A DNA stretch of 64,000 nt from Okapia johnstoni (GCA_024291935.2 CM044316.1:7370501-7434500); one strand, 5' to 3'. Positions 32,263 through 44,965 are shown, counted from the first letter of the stretch. Made by a program: numbers and translations. Notes: generated from the letters alone by a model not told the origin.

Positions 32263-32600
32263 TCTTTTTTTTATTGGAGTATAGTTGCTTCACAATGTTG
32301 TATTAGTTTCTGCTGTATGACAAAGTGAATCAGCTATAAGTATACATATATATATATATAAGTATACATGTATATCACCTCCCTCTTGAGTCTCCCTCCT
32401 CCCCGCTCCATCCCAACTCCCTAGGTCATCACAGAACACTGAGATGAGCTCCCTGTGCTCTACAGCAGCTTCCCACTAGCTATTCATTTTACACATGGTA
32501 GTGTATATATGTACTCTCTCAATTCATGCAAGCCTCCCCAATCCCCTTGTGTCCACATGTCTTTTCTCTATGTCTGCATCTCAATTTCTGCCCTGAAAAA
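32263..32600 (-). repeat. L1 3' UTR fragment
   Basis: TTTTATTGGAGTATAGTTGC and onward, with a short internal TA repeat (about 32343-32362). Confidence 0.78.
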
Positions 32601-32940
32601 AAGGTATTTATTAAAAAAAATAGGGTCCCAGATGATTCAAATGCATTGTAAGGTTGAGCACCATTGGTTTTGTGGGAAGGGACAAATAATAACTGAACCA
32701 ACAAATGAACAAGGTAATTCGATGGTGACATGCATTTAAAATGGAAATAGGCTGGATGAGGTGACAAGAAATGACTGAAGTGGTGAGAGTATGGGTGGGT
32801 CTTGGAGGAGATGGCACTTAATATGTCCTGGGAAGTGTGGATGTTTAGTTCCCATAGTTCTCCCTCCTTTCCTAACATTAGTGGTTCTCTAACTTGCTAT
32901 ACTTTGGAGTCACTGAGGGAGTTTTAAAAGAAACTCAAAC
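32601..32940. other. Intergenic, no gene
   Basis: A 119-codon minus-strand frame (32878-32519) runs from this stretch into the L1 UTR and shows no domain; I see nothing else. Confidence 0.4.
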
Positions 32941-32949
32941 CAGGGCTCT

Positions 32950-33170
32950 GCAATGATCTATAGGGGTGGGATGGGGAGGGAGGTGGGAAGGAGGTTCAAG
33001 AGGAAGGGGACATATGTATATCTATGGCTGATCCATGTTGATGTTTGGTAGAATCCAACACAGTTCTGTAAAGCAATTGTCCTTTAGTTAAAAATTAAAT
33101 AAATTCAAAAATAAAAAAAGAAATACAAAAAAGAAAAAAATTAAAGCAAAAAAAAAAAAATTAAAGCATG
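32950..33170 (+). repeat. L1 3' tail with long A-rich end
   Basis: GGGATGGGGAGGGAGGTGGG then GTAAAGCAATTGTCCTTTAG, ending in several A runs (33108-33160). Confidence 0.75.
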
Positions 33171-33237
33171 GCTCCCAACCCCAGAGTTCTAGTTCAGTTG
33201 TCGCCCAACTGATTTAATGGGGCTTAAGCCATAAATA

Positions 33238-33441
33238 GGGCTTCCCTGGTGGCTCAGATGGTAAAGAATCTGCCTGCAATGCAAGAGGCCTGGGTTTGAT
33301 CCCTGGGTTGGGAAGATCCTCTGGAGAAGGGAATGGCTACCCACTCCAGTATTCTTGGCTGGAGAATTCCTTGGACAGAGGAGCCTGGCATGTTATAGTC
33401 CATGAGGTCGCAAAGAGTTGGACATAACTGAGCAAAGAACA
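33238..33441 (+). repeat. Bov-tA SINE
   Basis: Little-diverged copy: GGGCTTCCCTGGTGGCTCAG to TGAGCAAAGAACACC. Confidence 0.9.
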
Positions 33442-33680
33442 CCTTCATCATCAAACCATACACACCAAAATTTCCCATTGTAATCACTCTAAAGAATACA
33501 ACTCAGTAATATTGACTGCATTCACAATGTTGTGTCACAATCTCTCCTATCTCTTCCAGAAAATTTTCATCATCCCAAATGGAAACCCTATACTTGTTAA
33601 GTGGTATATTCTTTCCTTCTCCCAGAACTTGCAACTAGAACTATGGATTAATTCTGCCTCTAAACATTTGCCTATTCTTG

Positions 33681-33951
33681 GGACTTCCCTGGTGGCACAG
33701 GGGTTAAGAATCCACCTTGCAATAGAAGGAATGTGGGTTCAATCCCCGGTCAGGGAGCTAAGATCTCATATACCAAGGAGCTGCTAAGCCTGTGAGCTGT
33801 AACTACTGAAGCCTGAGAGCTCTGGAGACCGAGTGCCACAATGAAAGATCCCACGTGATGCTGCAAAGATCCCGTGTGCAACAACTAAGACCTGAAGCAG
33901 TCAAGTAAGTAATTTATAAATATTCAAAAATAAAGTTAGTTAAAAAAAATT
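33681..33951 (+). repeat. CHR-type SINE, near full length
   Basis: Head GGGACTTCCCTGGTGGCACA, middle GGGAGCTAAGATCTCATATA, end GTGTGCAACAACTAAGACC with an A-rich tail. Confidence 0.83.
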
Positions 33952-33954
33952 GCC

Positions 33955-34200
33955 TGTTCTTACTCAGAAACAGCCAAAGGGTGGAAGCAACACAAATGTC
34001 TATCAATAGATGAATGCATAAACAAAATGTGGCATATTCATACAACAGATATTATTCAGACACAAAGAATAAAGTTCTGACATATGCAACAGACTTAGCG
34101 ACTGAACAACAACAACAATATACAACAATATAGATTGATCTTAAAAGCATCAAGTTCAAGTAAAACGGGTCAGACACAAAATGTCACAAACTGCATGGTG
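33955..34200 (+). repeat. L1 ORF2 end fragment
   Basis: Matches the ORF2 C-terminal region (GGGTGGAAGCAACACAAATG; GGCATATTCATACAACAG) with a short CAA repeat. Confidence 0.6.
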
Positions 34201-34271
34201 CCGCAGGAATTTTAAAAGTCCCAGGTGACTCTGACATGTATCAAAACTTAAAAACCACTGCCTTATTCCAT

Positions 34272-34715
34272 GTTGTGTTGTTCAGTAGCTAAGTCGTGTC
34301 TGACTCTTTGTGACCCCATGGCCTGCAGCATGCCAGGCTTCCCTGTCCTTCACTGTCTCCCGGAGTTTGCTCAAACTCATGTCCATTGAGTTGTGATGCC
34401 ATCCAACCATCTCATCCTCTGCCACCCTCTTCTCCTCCTGCCTTCAATACTTCCCAGCATCAGGATCTTTTCCAATGAGTTGGCTGTTCATATCATGTGG
34501 CCAAAATATTGAAATTTCAGCTTCAGCATCAGTCCTTCCAATGAATATTTAGAGTTGATTTCCTTCAGGATTGACTGATTTGATCCCTTTAAGTCCAAAG
34601 GACTCTCAGAGTCTTCTCTAACACTACAATTTGAAAGCATCAATTCTTTGGTGCTCAGCCTTCTTTATGGTCCAACTCTCACATCCATAAATGACTACTG
34701 GAAAAACCATAGTCA
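34272..34715 (-). repeat. BovB 3' end
   Basis: Antisense terminus of about 445 bp; diverged and 5' truncated. Confidence 0.85.
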
Positions 34716-35450
34716 AAACAAGATTGGTGTTGAGGTGTGGGTTGACATTATTCACAGTGACAGCAATGGCTTCTTAGTCCTGAAATGAACTTATTTCTCA
34801 GGCAGATGTTGTGTGAGGACACCCAGTCCTCAGGCTGCCCAGTCTCTCAGACTGTTTTGCGAAAAAGTGAGGGGAGATGGTTCACTGAACTTTCATCTGC
34901 TCCTTGGACACTATGTTTCTGTGAGTCCACAGGCATGGTGGCTATGCCCTGGCTTCACACATGGCCAGAGAATGGCCAGGTACCCAGAGAGCTCATACTC
35001 ACCCCTAGGGCGCATCTATGAATTTGCCTTTGCAGCAACAAAGTCCCTTGTCTGTCCATGCCTCTCTTCTCAACTGTGACATCAGCCCATGGTTCCATTC
35101 GGACTTCAGGTCCTGATCCCTGGGGCCCCCTCTGCCTGTGTTGAGAGCTGCAGCTGTAAGAAGTCATCATGATGAAAGGAGGTGGTGTTGCTCAAAGACT
35201 TGGCCATTCTCATCATCTCAGTCTCCCTTGGGGGTAAACAACCCATGGGTGCCTGACAAGACTAGACGAGACAGTATCTTGTCTGACAGGATTTTGTCAT
35301 GAAATACACCCATGTGCCTCAGGCACTGGTATTAAAGTTTTGCAAGTTTTGCAATACAGTGGGGAGCAGAGTTCTGCAGCGATCTGTTCTCAGGCACGTT
35401 TGAACAATGGGAACTCAAATGCTGACAACTGTGAGATAGCGTGGATAAAA
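34716..35450. other. Unique-looking stretch, no gene recognised
   Basis: Frames of 71-88 codons occur on both strands without domains or convincing splice sites. It does not match the SINE, BovB or L1 words found elsewhere. Old LTR or single-copy DNA are both possible. Confidence 0.4.
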
Positions 35451-35454
35451 CTGA

Positions 35455-35735
35455 GGTTCAGAAAACTCAGTGGGAGAAGGAGAGGGTGGGATGATTTGAG
35501 AGAATAGCATTGAAACATATACATGACCATATGTAAAATAGATAACCAGTGCAAGTTTCATGTGTGATGCAGGGCACCCAAAGCTGGTGCCCTGTGACAG
35601 CCTGGAGGGGTGGGGTGGATGGAGGCGGCACCTGTATTCCTATGGTCGATTCATACTGGTGTATAGCAAAAAAACCATCATTATATTGTAAAGTAATTAG
35701 CCTCCAATTAAAATAAATTAAACAGAGAAAAAGCC
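35455..35735 (+). repeat. L1 3' UTR tail
   Basis: GGTGGGATGATTTGAGAGAA and GTAAAGTAATTAGCCTCCAA match the tail of the L1 at 58.1-58.4 kb. Confidence 0.8.
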
Positions 35736-36022
35736 TACCCTCCAAAATTCCCCTGCATAATAAATAATGATAAATTACTATAATAATCCCCCCCAAAAAA
35801 GAAAAGTAAGTTGGCTCAACAGTGGTGCAGCTGAACTCTGAGGGCAGCTGTTTCAGAATCCTGAGTCTTCTTATTTTTCCACTAGAAAACCAGCAAATTT
35901 TATTAAAATTATTAACTAGCAAAAATACCACAATTAACATATCTATTTGGTATTGTAGGCAAATCTTATGCATAAACTGTTGTAAACACTTAAAATTTAT
36001 CATGTTGGTATATAAACAAGGT

Positions 36023-36242
36023 GGACGTCCCACATGGCTCAGCGGTGAAGAATCCACCTCCCAATGCAGGAGATGTGGGTTCAATCCCTGGATGGGGAAG
36101 ATCCCCAGAGAAGGAAATGGCAACTCACTCCAGGATTCTTGCCTGGGAAACCCTATGGAGAGAGGAACCTGGCGGGTTATAGTCTGTCCGTGAGGTCACA
36201 AAAGAGTCAGACACGATTGAGCGACAAACAACAACAACAACA
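36023..36242 (+). repeat. Bov-tA SINE with exact 12-bp target duplication
   Basis: Flanked by TATAAACAAGGT at 36011-36022 and 36243-36254; the tail has a CAA repeat. Confidence 0.93.
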
Positions 36243-36392
36243 TATAAACAAGGTATCAGGATGGGTCCTCTTATTTTCCTTCCTTCATGGTCCAAGCATC
36301 AAAGCAATGAAAAAGAAACCAAAGAGGAAAGATCCAGCTTAAGGATATCACACGAGCTCAGCAGAATAAATGGGTTAGCCTAAGCTTCTCAG

Positions 36393-36595
36393 ATTTTTTT
36401 CGGTTCCCTGGTGACTCAGATGGTAAAGAATCTGCCTGCAATGTAGGAGACGCAGGTTCAATCTCCCCTGGAGAAGGAACTGGCAACCCACTCCAGTATT
36501 CTTGCCTGGAGAATCTCATAGACAAAGGAGCCTGGTAGGCTACAGTCCATGGGGTTACAAAGAACTGGACATGACTGAATGACTAACACATACAC
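36393..36595 (+). repeat. Bov-tA SINE with 11-bp target duplication
   Basis: Flanked by AAGCTTCTCAG at 36382-36392 and 36596-36606. A small internal deletion removes part of the segment after the B-box-like motif. Confidence 0.92.
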
Positions 36596-36606
36596 AAGCT
36601 TCTCAG

Positions 36607-37084
36607 GGTGACCTCAAGCAGGTCTGGCAACCAATGAAGTTCTCTCTCTGAACTTGATCGAATGCATCCATTCAGCATGGCCACATTCTCTGACCTGGCC
36701 CACTCCTTGGACATCTACATATCTCAATTTTTCCCACTCCTACCAGTCTGCTGTAGATGTGGGTGTATGTGTATGTGAGTGTGTGCATGTGTGTGTAAAG
36801 GGATGTGGGTGGAAGAGATGCATATACATAGGAAATCTTCTAGCAAGGAGAAGATTGCTAGAAAACTCTAGCAAGCAGATAATTTAGCAGAAAGAAAAAT
36901 AGCATAATGGTAAAAGAAGTAGGCTTTGGAATCAAACTGTCTGGGTTGGATACTTGACCCCAGTGACCTGAATTATGTAACTGTGCCCTTGTCTGTGAAT
37001 AAGAGATGAAAATGCCCACCTTACTTGAGTGTTGTGAGGAATTAATATATCCAAGGCACTTAGAAAAGTGTCCACTATTTATTT
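36607..37084. other. Intergenic with a short TG-rich tract, no gene
   Basis: A GTGTATGTGTATGTGAGTG-type tract lies near 36762-36800. No exon-like signal. Confidence 0.45.
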
Positions 37085-37450
37085 AAATTTTTAATTTATT
37101 TTTTATTGGAGTATAGTTGCTTTACAATGTTGTCTTAGTTTCTGCTGTACGATGAAGTGAATCAGCTGTATGTATACGTATATCCCCTCTCTCTTAAGTC
37201 TCTCTCGCGCCTCCATCCCACCCCTCTATGTTATCGCAGAGCACCGAGCTCAGCTCCCTGTGGTATACAGCAGCTTCCGACTAGCTGTTTTACAACAGTA
37301 GTGTGTGTGTCGGCGCTACTCTCACAGTTTGTCCCACCCTTCCCCTTCCCTCACTGTGTCTACATGTCCATTCTATACATCTACATCTCTATTCCTGCCC
37401 TGCAAATAGGTCCATCAGTACCATTTTTCTAGATTCCATACACATATGTT
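37085..37450 (-). repeat. L1 3' UTR fragment
   Basis: ATTGGAGTATAGTTGCTTTA to TTCTAGATTCCATACACATA; antisense. Confidence 0.78.
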
Positions 37451-37477
37451 AATATATGATATGGTGTCCATTATTTG

Positions 37478-37550
37478 GGCTTCCCTGTTTGCTCAGACTG
37501 TAAAGAATCCATCTACCAATGCATTAGACCTGGGTTCGATCCCTTGGTCC
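37478..37550 (+). repeat. Bov-tA 5' fragment
   Basis: Only the tRNA-like head is present (GGGCTTCCCTGTTTGCTCAG to GGGTTCGATCCCTTGG). Confidence 0.7.
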
Positions 37551-38895
37551 ATTATTCCGAAAGCACTCTATGTTACTTCATCAAATTGAATTCATCTGTT
37601 TCTCTCCAACATCGCTTCCTAGTTGAGATGACCAACATCCACGACCTGGATGGCAGCTAAAGACGGATCTCCACTAGCTAGTTGTGTGACTCGGAAAAGC
37701 CCCTGCCAGACCCCAGTACACCAGCCTTTTGATTCTGCACAAGGATGTTAGCTCTGGTCAGTTGGTTTGTTTTGGAAGTCAAGTGGTGTGTGTACTCTCT
37801 GTCTTTTTCATGATAAGGTGGAGGAGAAAAGAAGGGAGAGAGGTGGCCATAAACTGATACTATCAATGAGCTCAGCTGACTCTTCTGGGAAGGGACCAGA
37901 TTCACACCACTGTGAGAAGCAATGACTTAACAGCAATAAATCATGGCTCTTGTGCTATTAATGAGGCATGAGATGAAGATAAAGAGGATAATTATCATGT
38001 GTTAGTGCCATGAACAAGCAGAAATGGCAATTGTGGTTACTCTTGCAATGAAGAGTCATAAACAGGTTTTTGTGTTCAGAAATGGGTGAGGAGAGACAGG
38101 AACTAATGAGTGAGGGATAATTCCAGCAGGTATGTGAAAGGGTGCCTGGGTGGAAAATTGCTGCTGGAAAAGGGATTATAATGGAACTGTGAGGATGTTG
38201 AAAATAGAATGTTTAATGGTGTTACACCAAGACTGTTTTTTTCCATACCAGGGGGACCATTTTTAGGTAGGACTTCCTCCCTCTCTGCCTCCTTCCATTC
38301 CTTCCTTCCTTTTTTCTTCTCTTTTCTCCTTCCCTCCCTCTATTCTTCCTTTTTTTTCTCTTTCTGCTACATTTATTAACTGCCTACTGTATTCCAGGCA
38401 TAGTAAATATAATGGAGAAAAATTAGATATAATCCATGCTGTCATAGACCTTACATTTATTGTGTGGAGACAGTCATTAGCAAAACAATAACACTAATGA
38501 ATGCATAATCAGAAGCTGAAATAAGTATGCTGGAGGAGAGAAGCACGGGTATCTGAGACCAACTGATAACTAGGAAGACTTCCCTGAGGAAGAGACATGC
38601 TTAAGTTGGGAATCTTCCAGGCAGAGGTGTGGGATGGGGGTGATCATGAGAAAGGGTGGCTTAGGTACAGAATCAGTGGAGACAAGAGGCCCTGGGACTG
38701 GAATGGTGGTGGGAGAGTATTCCAAAATGTGAATGAAGAGAGGCAAAAGTCAATCCTGCAGATTTCTGCCCCAAAGTGACTCTTTCCTCCAAGTGGAATG
38801 GGATAGGATCTGCCCATCTCAGCCTCCAGCTGCTGCAGGTCAGTGTTAGAACTCAGAAAGGTAAGTATCTCCAAGACCACCCAAGTCAAACCCAG
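37551..38895. other. Least repeat-dense intergenic stretch, no gene
   Basis: It contains a pyrimidine-rich tract (38275-38362, CCTTCCTTCC-like) and otherwise unique-looking DNA. Frames of 60-81 codons on either strand show no family. A regulatory element could lie here, but nothing in the bases alone shows it. Confidence 0.45.
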
Positions 38896-38899
38896 TGAA

Positions 38900-39910
38900 G
38901 ACTTTCCTCAATTTACAATGTTGTGTTAGTTTCAAGTGTACAGCAAAGTAATTCAGCTTTGCTGTATATATTCCTTTTCAGATTCTATTCCCTTATGTGT
39001 GTGTGAAGTCACTTCAGTCATGCCAGACTCTTTGAGACCCTATGAGACCCTATGGACTGTAGCCTGCCAGGCTCCTCCATCCATGTAATTCTCCAGGCAA
39101 GAATACTGGAGTGGGTTGCCATTTCCTACTCCACTATTCCCTTATAGGTTATGACAAAATATTGATATACTTCTCTGTGCTACACAGTAGGTCCTTGTTG
39201 GTTATCTATTTTAAATACATAGAGTGGTGTGTATATGTCAAGCCCAGTTTCACAATTTATACTTCCCCTTATCCACTGGTAACCATAAGTTTGTCTTCTA
39301 CACATGTAACCCTACTTCTGTTTTATAAATAAGTTCATTTGCACCCTTTTTTTAGAATCCACACGTAAGCAATATCATATGATATTTGTCTTATTCTGTC
39401 TGGCTTACTTCACTTAGTGTGATAATCTCTAGTTTCATCCATGTTGGGGCAAATGACATTGTTTAACTCTGTGTTTATGACTGAGTAATATTCCATTGTA
39501 TAAAAAGGCCACATCTTGATCCATTCATCTGTTGATGGACATTTAGATTTCTTCCATGTCTTGGCTATTATAAATAATGCTGTGATGAACATTGGGGTGC
39601 ATGTATCTGTTTGAATTATGTTTTTCTCTGACTATATGCCCTGTAGTGGTATTGCTGGGTCATTTGGTAGGTCTATTCCTAGTTTTTAAGAAATCTCCCT
39701 ACTGTTCTCCACAGTGGCTGTACCAGTTTACATTCCCACCAATATTGTAGGAGGGTTTCTTTTTCTCCACACCTTCTCCAACATTTATTATTTGTAGACT
39801 TTTTGATCATGGCCTTTCTGACTGGTGTGTGGTGATATCCCATTATAGTTTTGATCTAATCTCTAATAGTTAGAGATTTTGAGCATCATTTCATGTGTCT
39901 TTTGTAGGCC
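38900..39910 (-). repeat. L1 3' end with nested Bov-A SINE
   Basis: Antisense L1 of about 0.9 kb. A 137-bp Bov-A unit (38997-39133) is inserted and flanked by exact CTATTCCCTTAT at 38985-38996 and 39134-39145. Confidence 0.88.
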
Positions 39911-40649
39911 AGGCACTCTCCAGTATTCTGGAGGGATTCAAGGTGCCTGTTGACAATAGTTGAACCCTCAAGTGTACTGGTGGTTTGCAGAATTGTTCAT
40001 CAATGCTAATGAGATTCTTGATGTAAGAAATCAACTTTATAACAGAGATCAGTCTGAGGAGACAGTGAAGAATGTGCAGAAGAAGGGAGGGGGGCTCTCA
40101 AATAAATTATAAGAGAGCAGGTATCTGGACCACATCACACCAGGAATCTGATCTGCAACACCGGGTCACTGGCCGCCTACTTAGTCTCATCTGCCACCAT
40201 CCTAAAACTGTTTTTTCAGCTTTCCAAGTGTACCATATGCATTCTCTCTTGCCTCAGAACCTTTCCCCAGGCTGTTCCCCTTTCCTGAAACATTTGTCCC
40301 TAGTCTCCTTTCTCTTACCTACGTTACTACAAAATATCGAGTATACTTCCCTGTGCTATGCAGTAGGTTCTTACCTAACTGATTTATGTTCATATGTCAG
40401 GTGACAGAGTTTCCCTGGTGGCTCAGACAATAAAGAAGTCAGCTTCTTTAAGGCAACCTTTTATGACCTGCTTTGTCTCCACTGAGTAAGGTTTCTCCAT
40501 CCATTCATTTACACGTTACTCTCATTCTTTATAAAACTTCTAATTACACAGGTCAAAATCTGTCTTGTCTGCTTATGGAGTACTCACTGTGTGCCAGATA
40601 CTCTCTTAAGCACTTAACTTAAAAATCAAAAAAAATTTTTTGGTTGGCA
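39911..40649. other. Intergenic, no gene
   Basis: A 110-codon plus-strand frame (40072-40404) has no recognisable domain and runs into repeat-like words near its end. A 37-bp Bov-tA head remnant lies at 40409-40445. Confidence 0.4.
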
Positions 40650-40784
40650 TTTTGTCTTTACTTTTTATTGGAGTATAATTGTTTTATGCTGTGTTAATTT
40701 CTGCTACATGTATATATATCCCCTCTGTCTTAAACCTCCTCTCACTCCCTCAAGGACTTTATTTTATTTAGGTTTATTTACTTT

Positions 40785-42140
40785 TCAGTTCAGTTCAGTT
40801 CAGTCGCTCAGTCGTGTCCAACTCTTTGCGACTCCATGAATTGCAGCACGCCAGGCCTCTCTGTCCATCACCAACTCCCGCAGTCCACCCAAAGCCATGT
40901 CCATCGAGTCAGTGATGCCATCCAACCATCTCATCCTCTGTCGTCCCCTTCTCCTCCCGCACCCAATCCTACCCAGCATTAGGGTCTTTTCCAATGAGTC
41001 AACTCTTCGCATGAGGTGGCCAAAGTATTGGAGTTTCAGCTTCAACATCAGACCTTCCAATGAACACCAAGGACTGATCTCTTTTAGGATGGATTGATTG
41101 GATCTCCTTGCAGTCCAAGGGACTCTCAAGAGTCTTCTCCAACACCACAGTTCAAAAGCATCAATTCTTTGGCGCTCAGCCTTCTTCACCATCCAACTCT
41201 CACATCCATACATGACCACTGGAAAAACCATAGCCTTGACTAGACGGACTTTTGTTGGCAAAGTAATGTCTCTGCTTTTAAACATGCTATATAGGTTGGC
41301 CATAACCTTCCTTCCAAGGAGTAAGCGTCTTTTAATTTCATGGCTGCAATCACCATCAGCAGTGATTCTGGAGCCCAAAAAAATAAAGTCTGACACTGTT
41401 TCCACTGTTTTCCCATCTATTTCCCATGAAGTGATGGGACCAGATGCCATGATCTTAGTTTTCTGAATGTTGAGCTTTAAGCCAACTTTTTCACTCTCCT
41501 CTTTCACCTTCATCAAGAGGCTCTTTAGTTCTTCTTCACTTTCTGCCATAAGGGTGGTGTCATCCTCATATCTGAGGTTATTGATATTTCTCCCAGCAAT
41601 CTTGATTCCAGCTTGTGTTTCTTCCAGCCCAGCATTTCTCATGATGTACTCTGCATATAAGTTAAATAAGCAGGGTGACAATATACAGCCTTGATGTACT
41701 CCTTTTCCTATTTGGAACCAGTCTGTTGTTCCATGTCCAGTTCTAACTGTTGCTTCCTGACCTGCATACAGGTTTCTCAAGAGACAGGTCAGGTGGTCTG
41801 GTATGCCCATCTCTTTCAGAATTTTCCACAGTTTATTGTGATCCACACAGTCAAAGGCTTTGGCATAGTCAATAAAGCAGAAATAGATGTTTTTCTGGAA
41901 CTCTCTTGCTTTTCCGATGATCCAGCAGATATTGGCAATTTGATCTCTGGTTCCTCTGCCTTTTCTAAAACCAGCTTGAGCATCTGGAAGTTCATGGTTC
42001 ACATTTTGCTGAAGCCTGGCTTGGAGAATTTTGAGCATTACTTTACTAACATGTGAGATGAGTGCAATTGTGCGGTAGTTTGAGCATTCTTTGGCATTGC
42101 CTTTCTTTGGGATTGGAATGAAAACTGACCTTTTCCAGTC
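40785..42140 (-). mobile_element. 5'-truncated BovB with a 412-codon reverse transcriptase frame
   Basis: The copy starts at a TTCAG repeat (the 3' terminal repeat in reverse) and breaks off within the RT region. The minus frame 42038-40800 is open and carries [21 protein letters not shown] and the C-terminal region. The catalytic box reads YEDD (41559-41570) rather than YADD. It is a remnant lacking the endonuclease and the start of RT. Confidence 0.9.
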
Positions 42141-42198
42141 TAACTACTTTACATTTATATTGTGTTGGTGTCTGCCATATATCAATATTAATTAGCCA

Positions 42199-42431
42199 TT
42201 GTTGTTACTCAGTTGCTCAGTCATGTCCAACTCTGTGTGACCCCATGAATTGCAGCATGCCTGACTTCTCTGTCCTTCACTATCTCCCTGAGTTTGCTCA
42301 AACTCATGTCCGTTGAGTTGGTGATGCCACCCAACCGTCTCATCCTCTGCCTGCCCTTCTTTGCCTTCAATGTTTCCCAGCATCAGGGTCTTTTCCAATG
42401 AGTCAGTTCTTCACATCAGGTGGCCAAAGCA
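42199..42431 (-). repeat. Short BovB 3' end inside an L1 fragment
   Basis: About 230 bp antisense, flanked by AATTAGCCAT and AATCAGCCAT (about 42189-42198 and 42432-42441), which resemble a target duplication in an L1 3' UTR. Confidence 0.75.
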
Positions 42432-42596
42432 ATGAATCAGCCATAGGTATACATATGTCCCTTCCCTCGTGAACCTCCCTCTTACTCCCTTAAACATTTT
42501 AAGTGGATTATCCCATTTAATTCTCATAGCCCTGTGAGGTAAAAACTGTTATTATGAACATTTTAAAAATGGAAATATAGTTGACATACATATATT

Positions 42597-44956
42597 TGGC
42601 CTAGGAGTACAGAATGAAGCAGGGCAAAGGCTAATAGAGTCTGCCAAGAGAATGCACTGGTCATAGCAAACATCCTCTTCCAACAACACAAGAGAAGACT
42701 CTACACATGGACATCACCAGATGGTCAGCACCATAATCAGATTGATTATATTCTTTGCAGCCAGAGATGGGGAAGCTCTATACAGTCAGCAAAAACAAGA
42801 TCGGGAGCAGACTGTGGCTCAGATCATGAACTCCTTATTGCCAAATTCAGACTTAAATTGAAGAAAGTAGGGAAAACCACTAGACCATTCAGGTATGACC
42901 TAAGTCTAATCCCTTATGATTATACAGTGGAAGTGAGAAATAGATTTAAGGGACTAGAACTGATAGAGTGCCTGGTGAACTATGGATGGAGGTTCGTGAC
43001 ATTGTACGGGAGACAGGGATCAAAATCATCCCCATGGAAAAGAAATGCAAAAAAGCAAAATGGATGTCTGAGGAGGCCTTACAAATAATTGTGAAAAGAA
43101 GAGAAGTGAAAAGCAAAGGAGAAAAGGAAAGATATCCCCATTTAAATGTAGAGTTCCCAAGAATAGCAAGGAGAGATAAGAAAGCCTTCCTCAGCGATCA
43201 GTGCAAAGAAATAGAGGAAAATAACAGAATGGGAAAGACTAGAGATCTCTTCAAGAATATTAGAGATACCAAAGGGATATTTTATGCAAAGATGGGCTCG
43301 ATAAAGGACAGGAATGGTAGGGACCTAACAGAAGCAGAAGACATTGAGAAGAGGTGGCAAGAATACATAGAAGAACTGTACAAAAAAGATCTTCACAACC
43401 CAGAGAATCACAATGGTGTGATCACTCACCTAGAGCCAGACATCCTGGAATGTGAAGTCAAATGGGCCTTAGAAAGCATCACTATGAACAAAGCTAGTGG
43501 AGGTGATGGAATTCCAGTTGAGCTATTTCAAAGCCTGAGAGATGATGCTGTGAGAGTGCTGCACTCAATATGCTAGCAAATTTGGAAAACTCAGCAGTGG
43601 ACACAGGACTGGAAAAGTCAGTTTTCATTCCAATCCCAAAGAAAGGCAATGTCAAAGAATGCTAAAACTACTGCACAATTGCACTCATCTCACATGCTAG
43701 TAAAGTAATGCTTAAAATTCTCCAAGCCAGGCTTCAGCAATATATGAACCATGAACTTCCAGATGTTCAAGCTGATTTTAGAAAAGGCAGAGGAACCAGA
43801 GATCAAATTGCCAACCTCCGCTGGATCATCGGAAAAGCAAGAGAGTTCCAGAAAAACATCTATTTCTGCTTTATTGACTGTGCCAAAGCTTTTGACTGTG
43901 TGGATCACAATAAACTGTGGAGAATTCTGAAAGAGATGGGAATACCAGACCATCTGATCTGTCTCTTGAGAAACCTGTATGCAGGTCAGGAAGCAACAGT
44001 TAGAACAAGACATGGAACAACAGACAGGTTCCCAATAGGAAAAGGAGTACATCAAGGCTGTATATTGTCACCCTGCTTATTTAACTTGTATGCAGAGTAT
44101 ATCATGAGAAACCCTGGGCTGGAAGAAGCACAAGCTGGAATCAAGATTGCCGGGAGAAATATCAATAACTTCAGATATGCAGATGACACCACCCTTATGG
44201 CAAGAAGTGAAGAGGAACTAAAAAGCCTCTTGATGAAAATGAAAGAGGAGAGCAAAAAAGTTGGCTTAAAGCTGAACATTCAGAAAACTAAGATCATGGC
44301 ATCTGGTCCCATCACTTCATAGCAGGTAGATGGGGAAACAGTGTTAACAGTGTCAGACTTTATTTGGGGGGCTCCAAAATCACTGCAGATGGTGATTGCA
44401 GCCATGAAATTAAAAGACACTTACTCCTTGGAAGGAAAGTTATGACCAACCTAGATAGCATATTAAAAAGCAGAGACTTTACTTTGCCAACAAAGGTCCG
44501 TCTAGTTAAGGCTATGGTTTTTCCAGTAGTCATGTATGGATGTGAGAGTTGGACTGTGAAGAAGGGTGAGCGCCGAAGAATTGATGCTTTTGAACTGTGG
44601 TGTTGGAGAAGACTCTTGAGAGTTCCCTTGGACTGCAAGGAGATCAAACCAGTCCATCCTAAGGGAGATCAGTCCTGGGTGTTCATTGGAAGGACTGATG
44701 TTGAAGCTGAAACTCCAATACTTTGGCCACCTCATGCGAAGAGTTGACTCATTGGAAAAGACCCTGATGCTGGGTAGGATTGGGGGCAGGAGGAGAAGGG
44801 GACGACAGAGGATGAGATGGCTGGATGGCATCACCGCCTCGATGGATATCAGTTTAGGTAAACTCCGGGGGTTGGTGATGGACAGGGAGGCCTGGTGTGC
44901 TGTGATTCATGGGGTTGCAAAGAGTTGGACACAACTGAGCGACTGAACTGAACTGA
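42597..44956 (+). mobile_element. 5'-truncated BovB with target duplication
   Basis: Flanked by ACATATATT at 42588-42596 and 44957-44965. It covers the endonuclease C terminus (GSDHELL region), RT and the 3' end. The frame is broken by several indels and a TAG at 43574-43576. YADD is intact (44176-44187). It entered an old L1-like repeat that continues after 44966 (TTAGTTTCAGATGTACAAC). Confidence 0.92.
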
Positions 44957-44965
44957 ACATATATT

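Noticed and set aside
35467..36123. 218-codon minus-strand frame
   Set aside because: It begins inside an antisense Bov-tA and ends in an L1 3' tail; a chance open frame over repeats.
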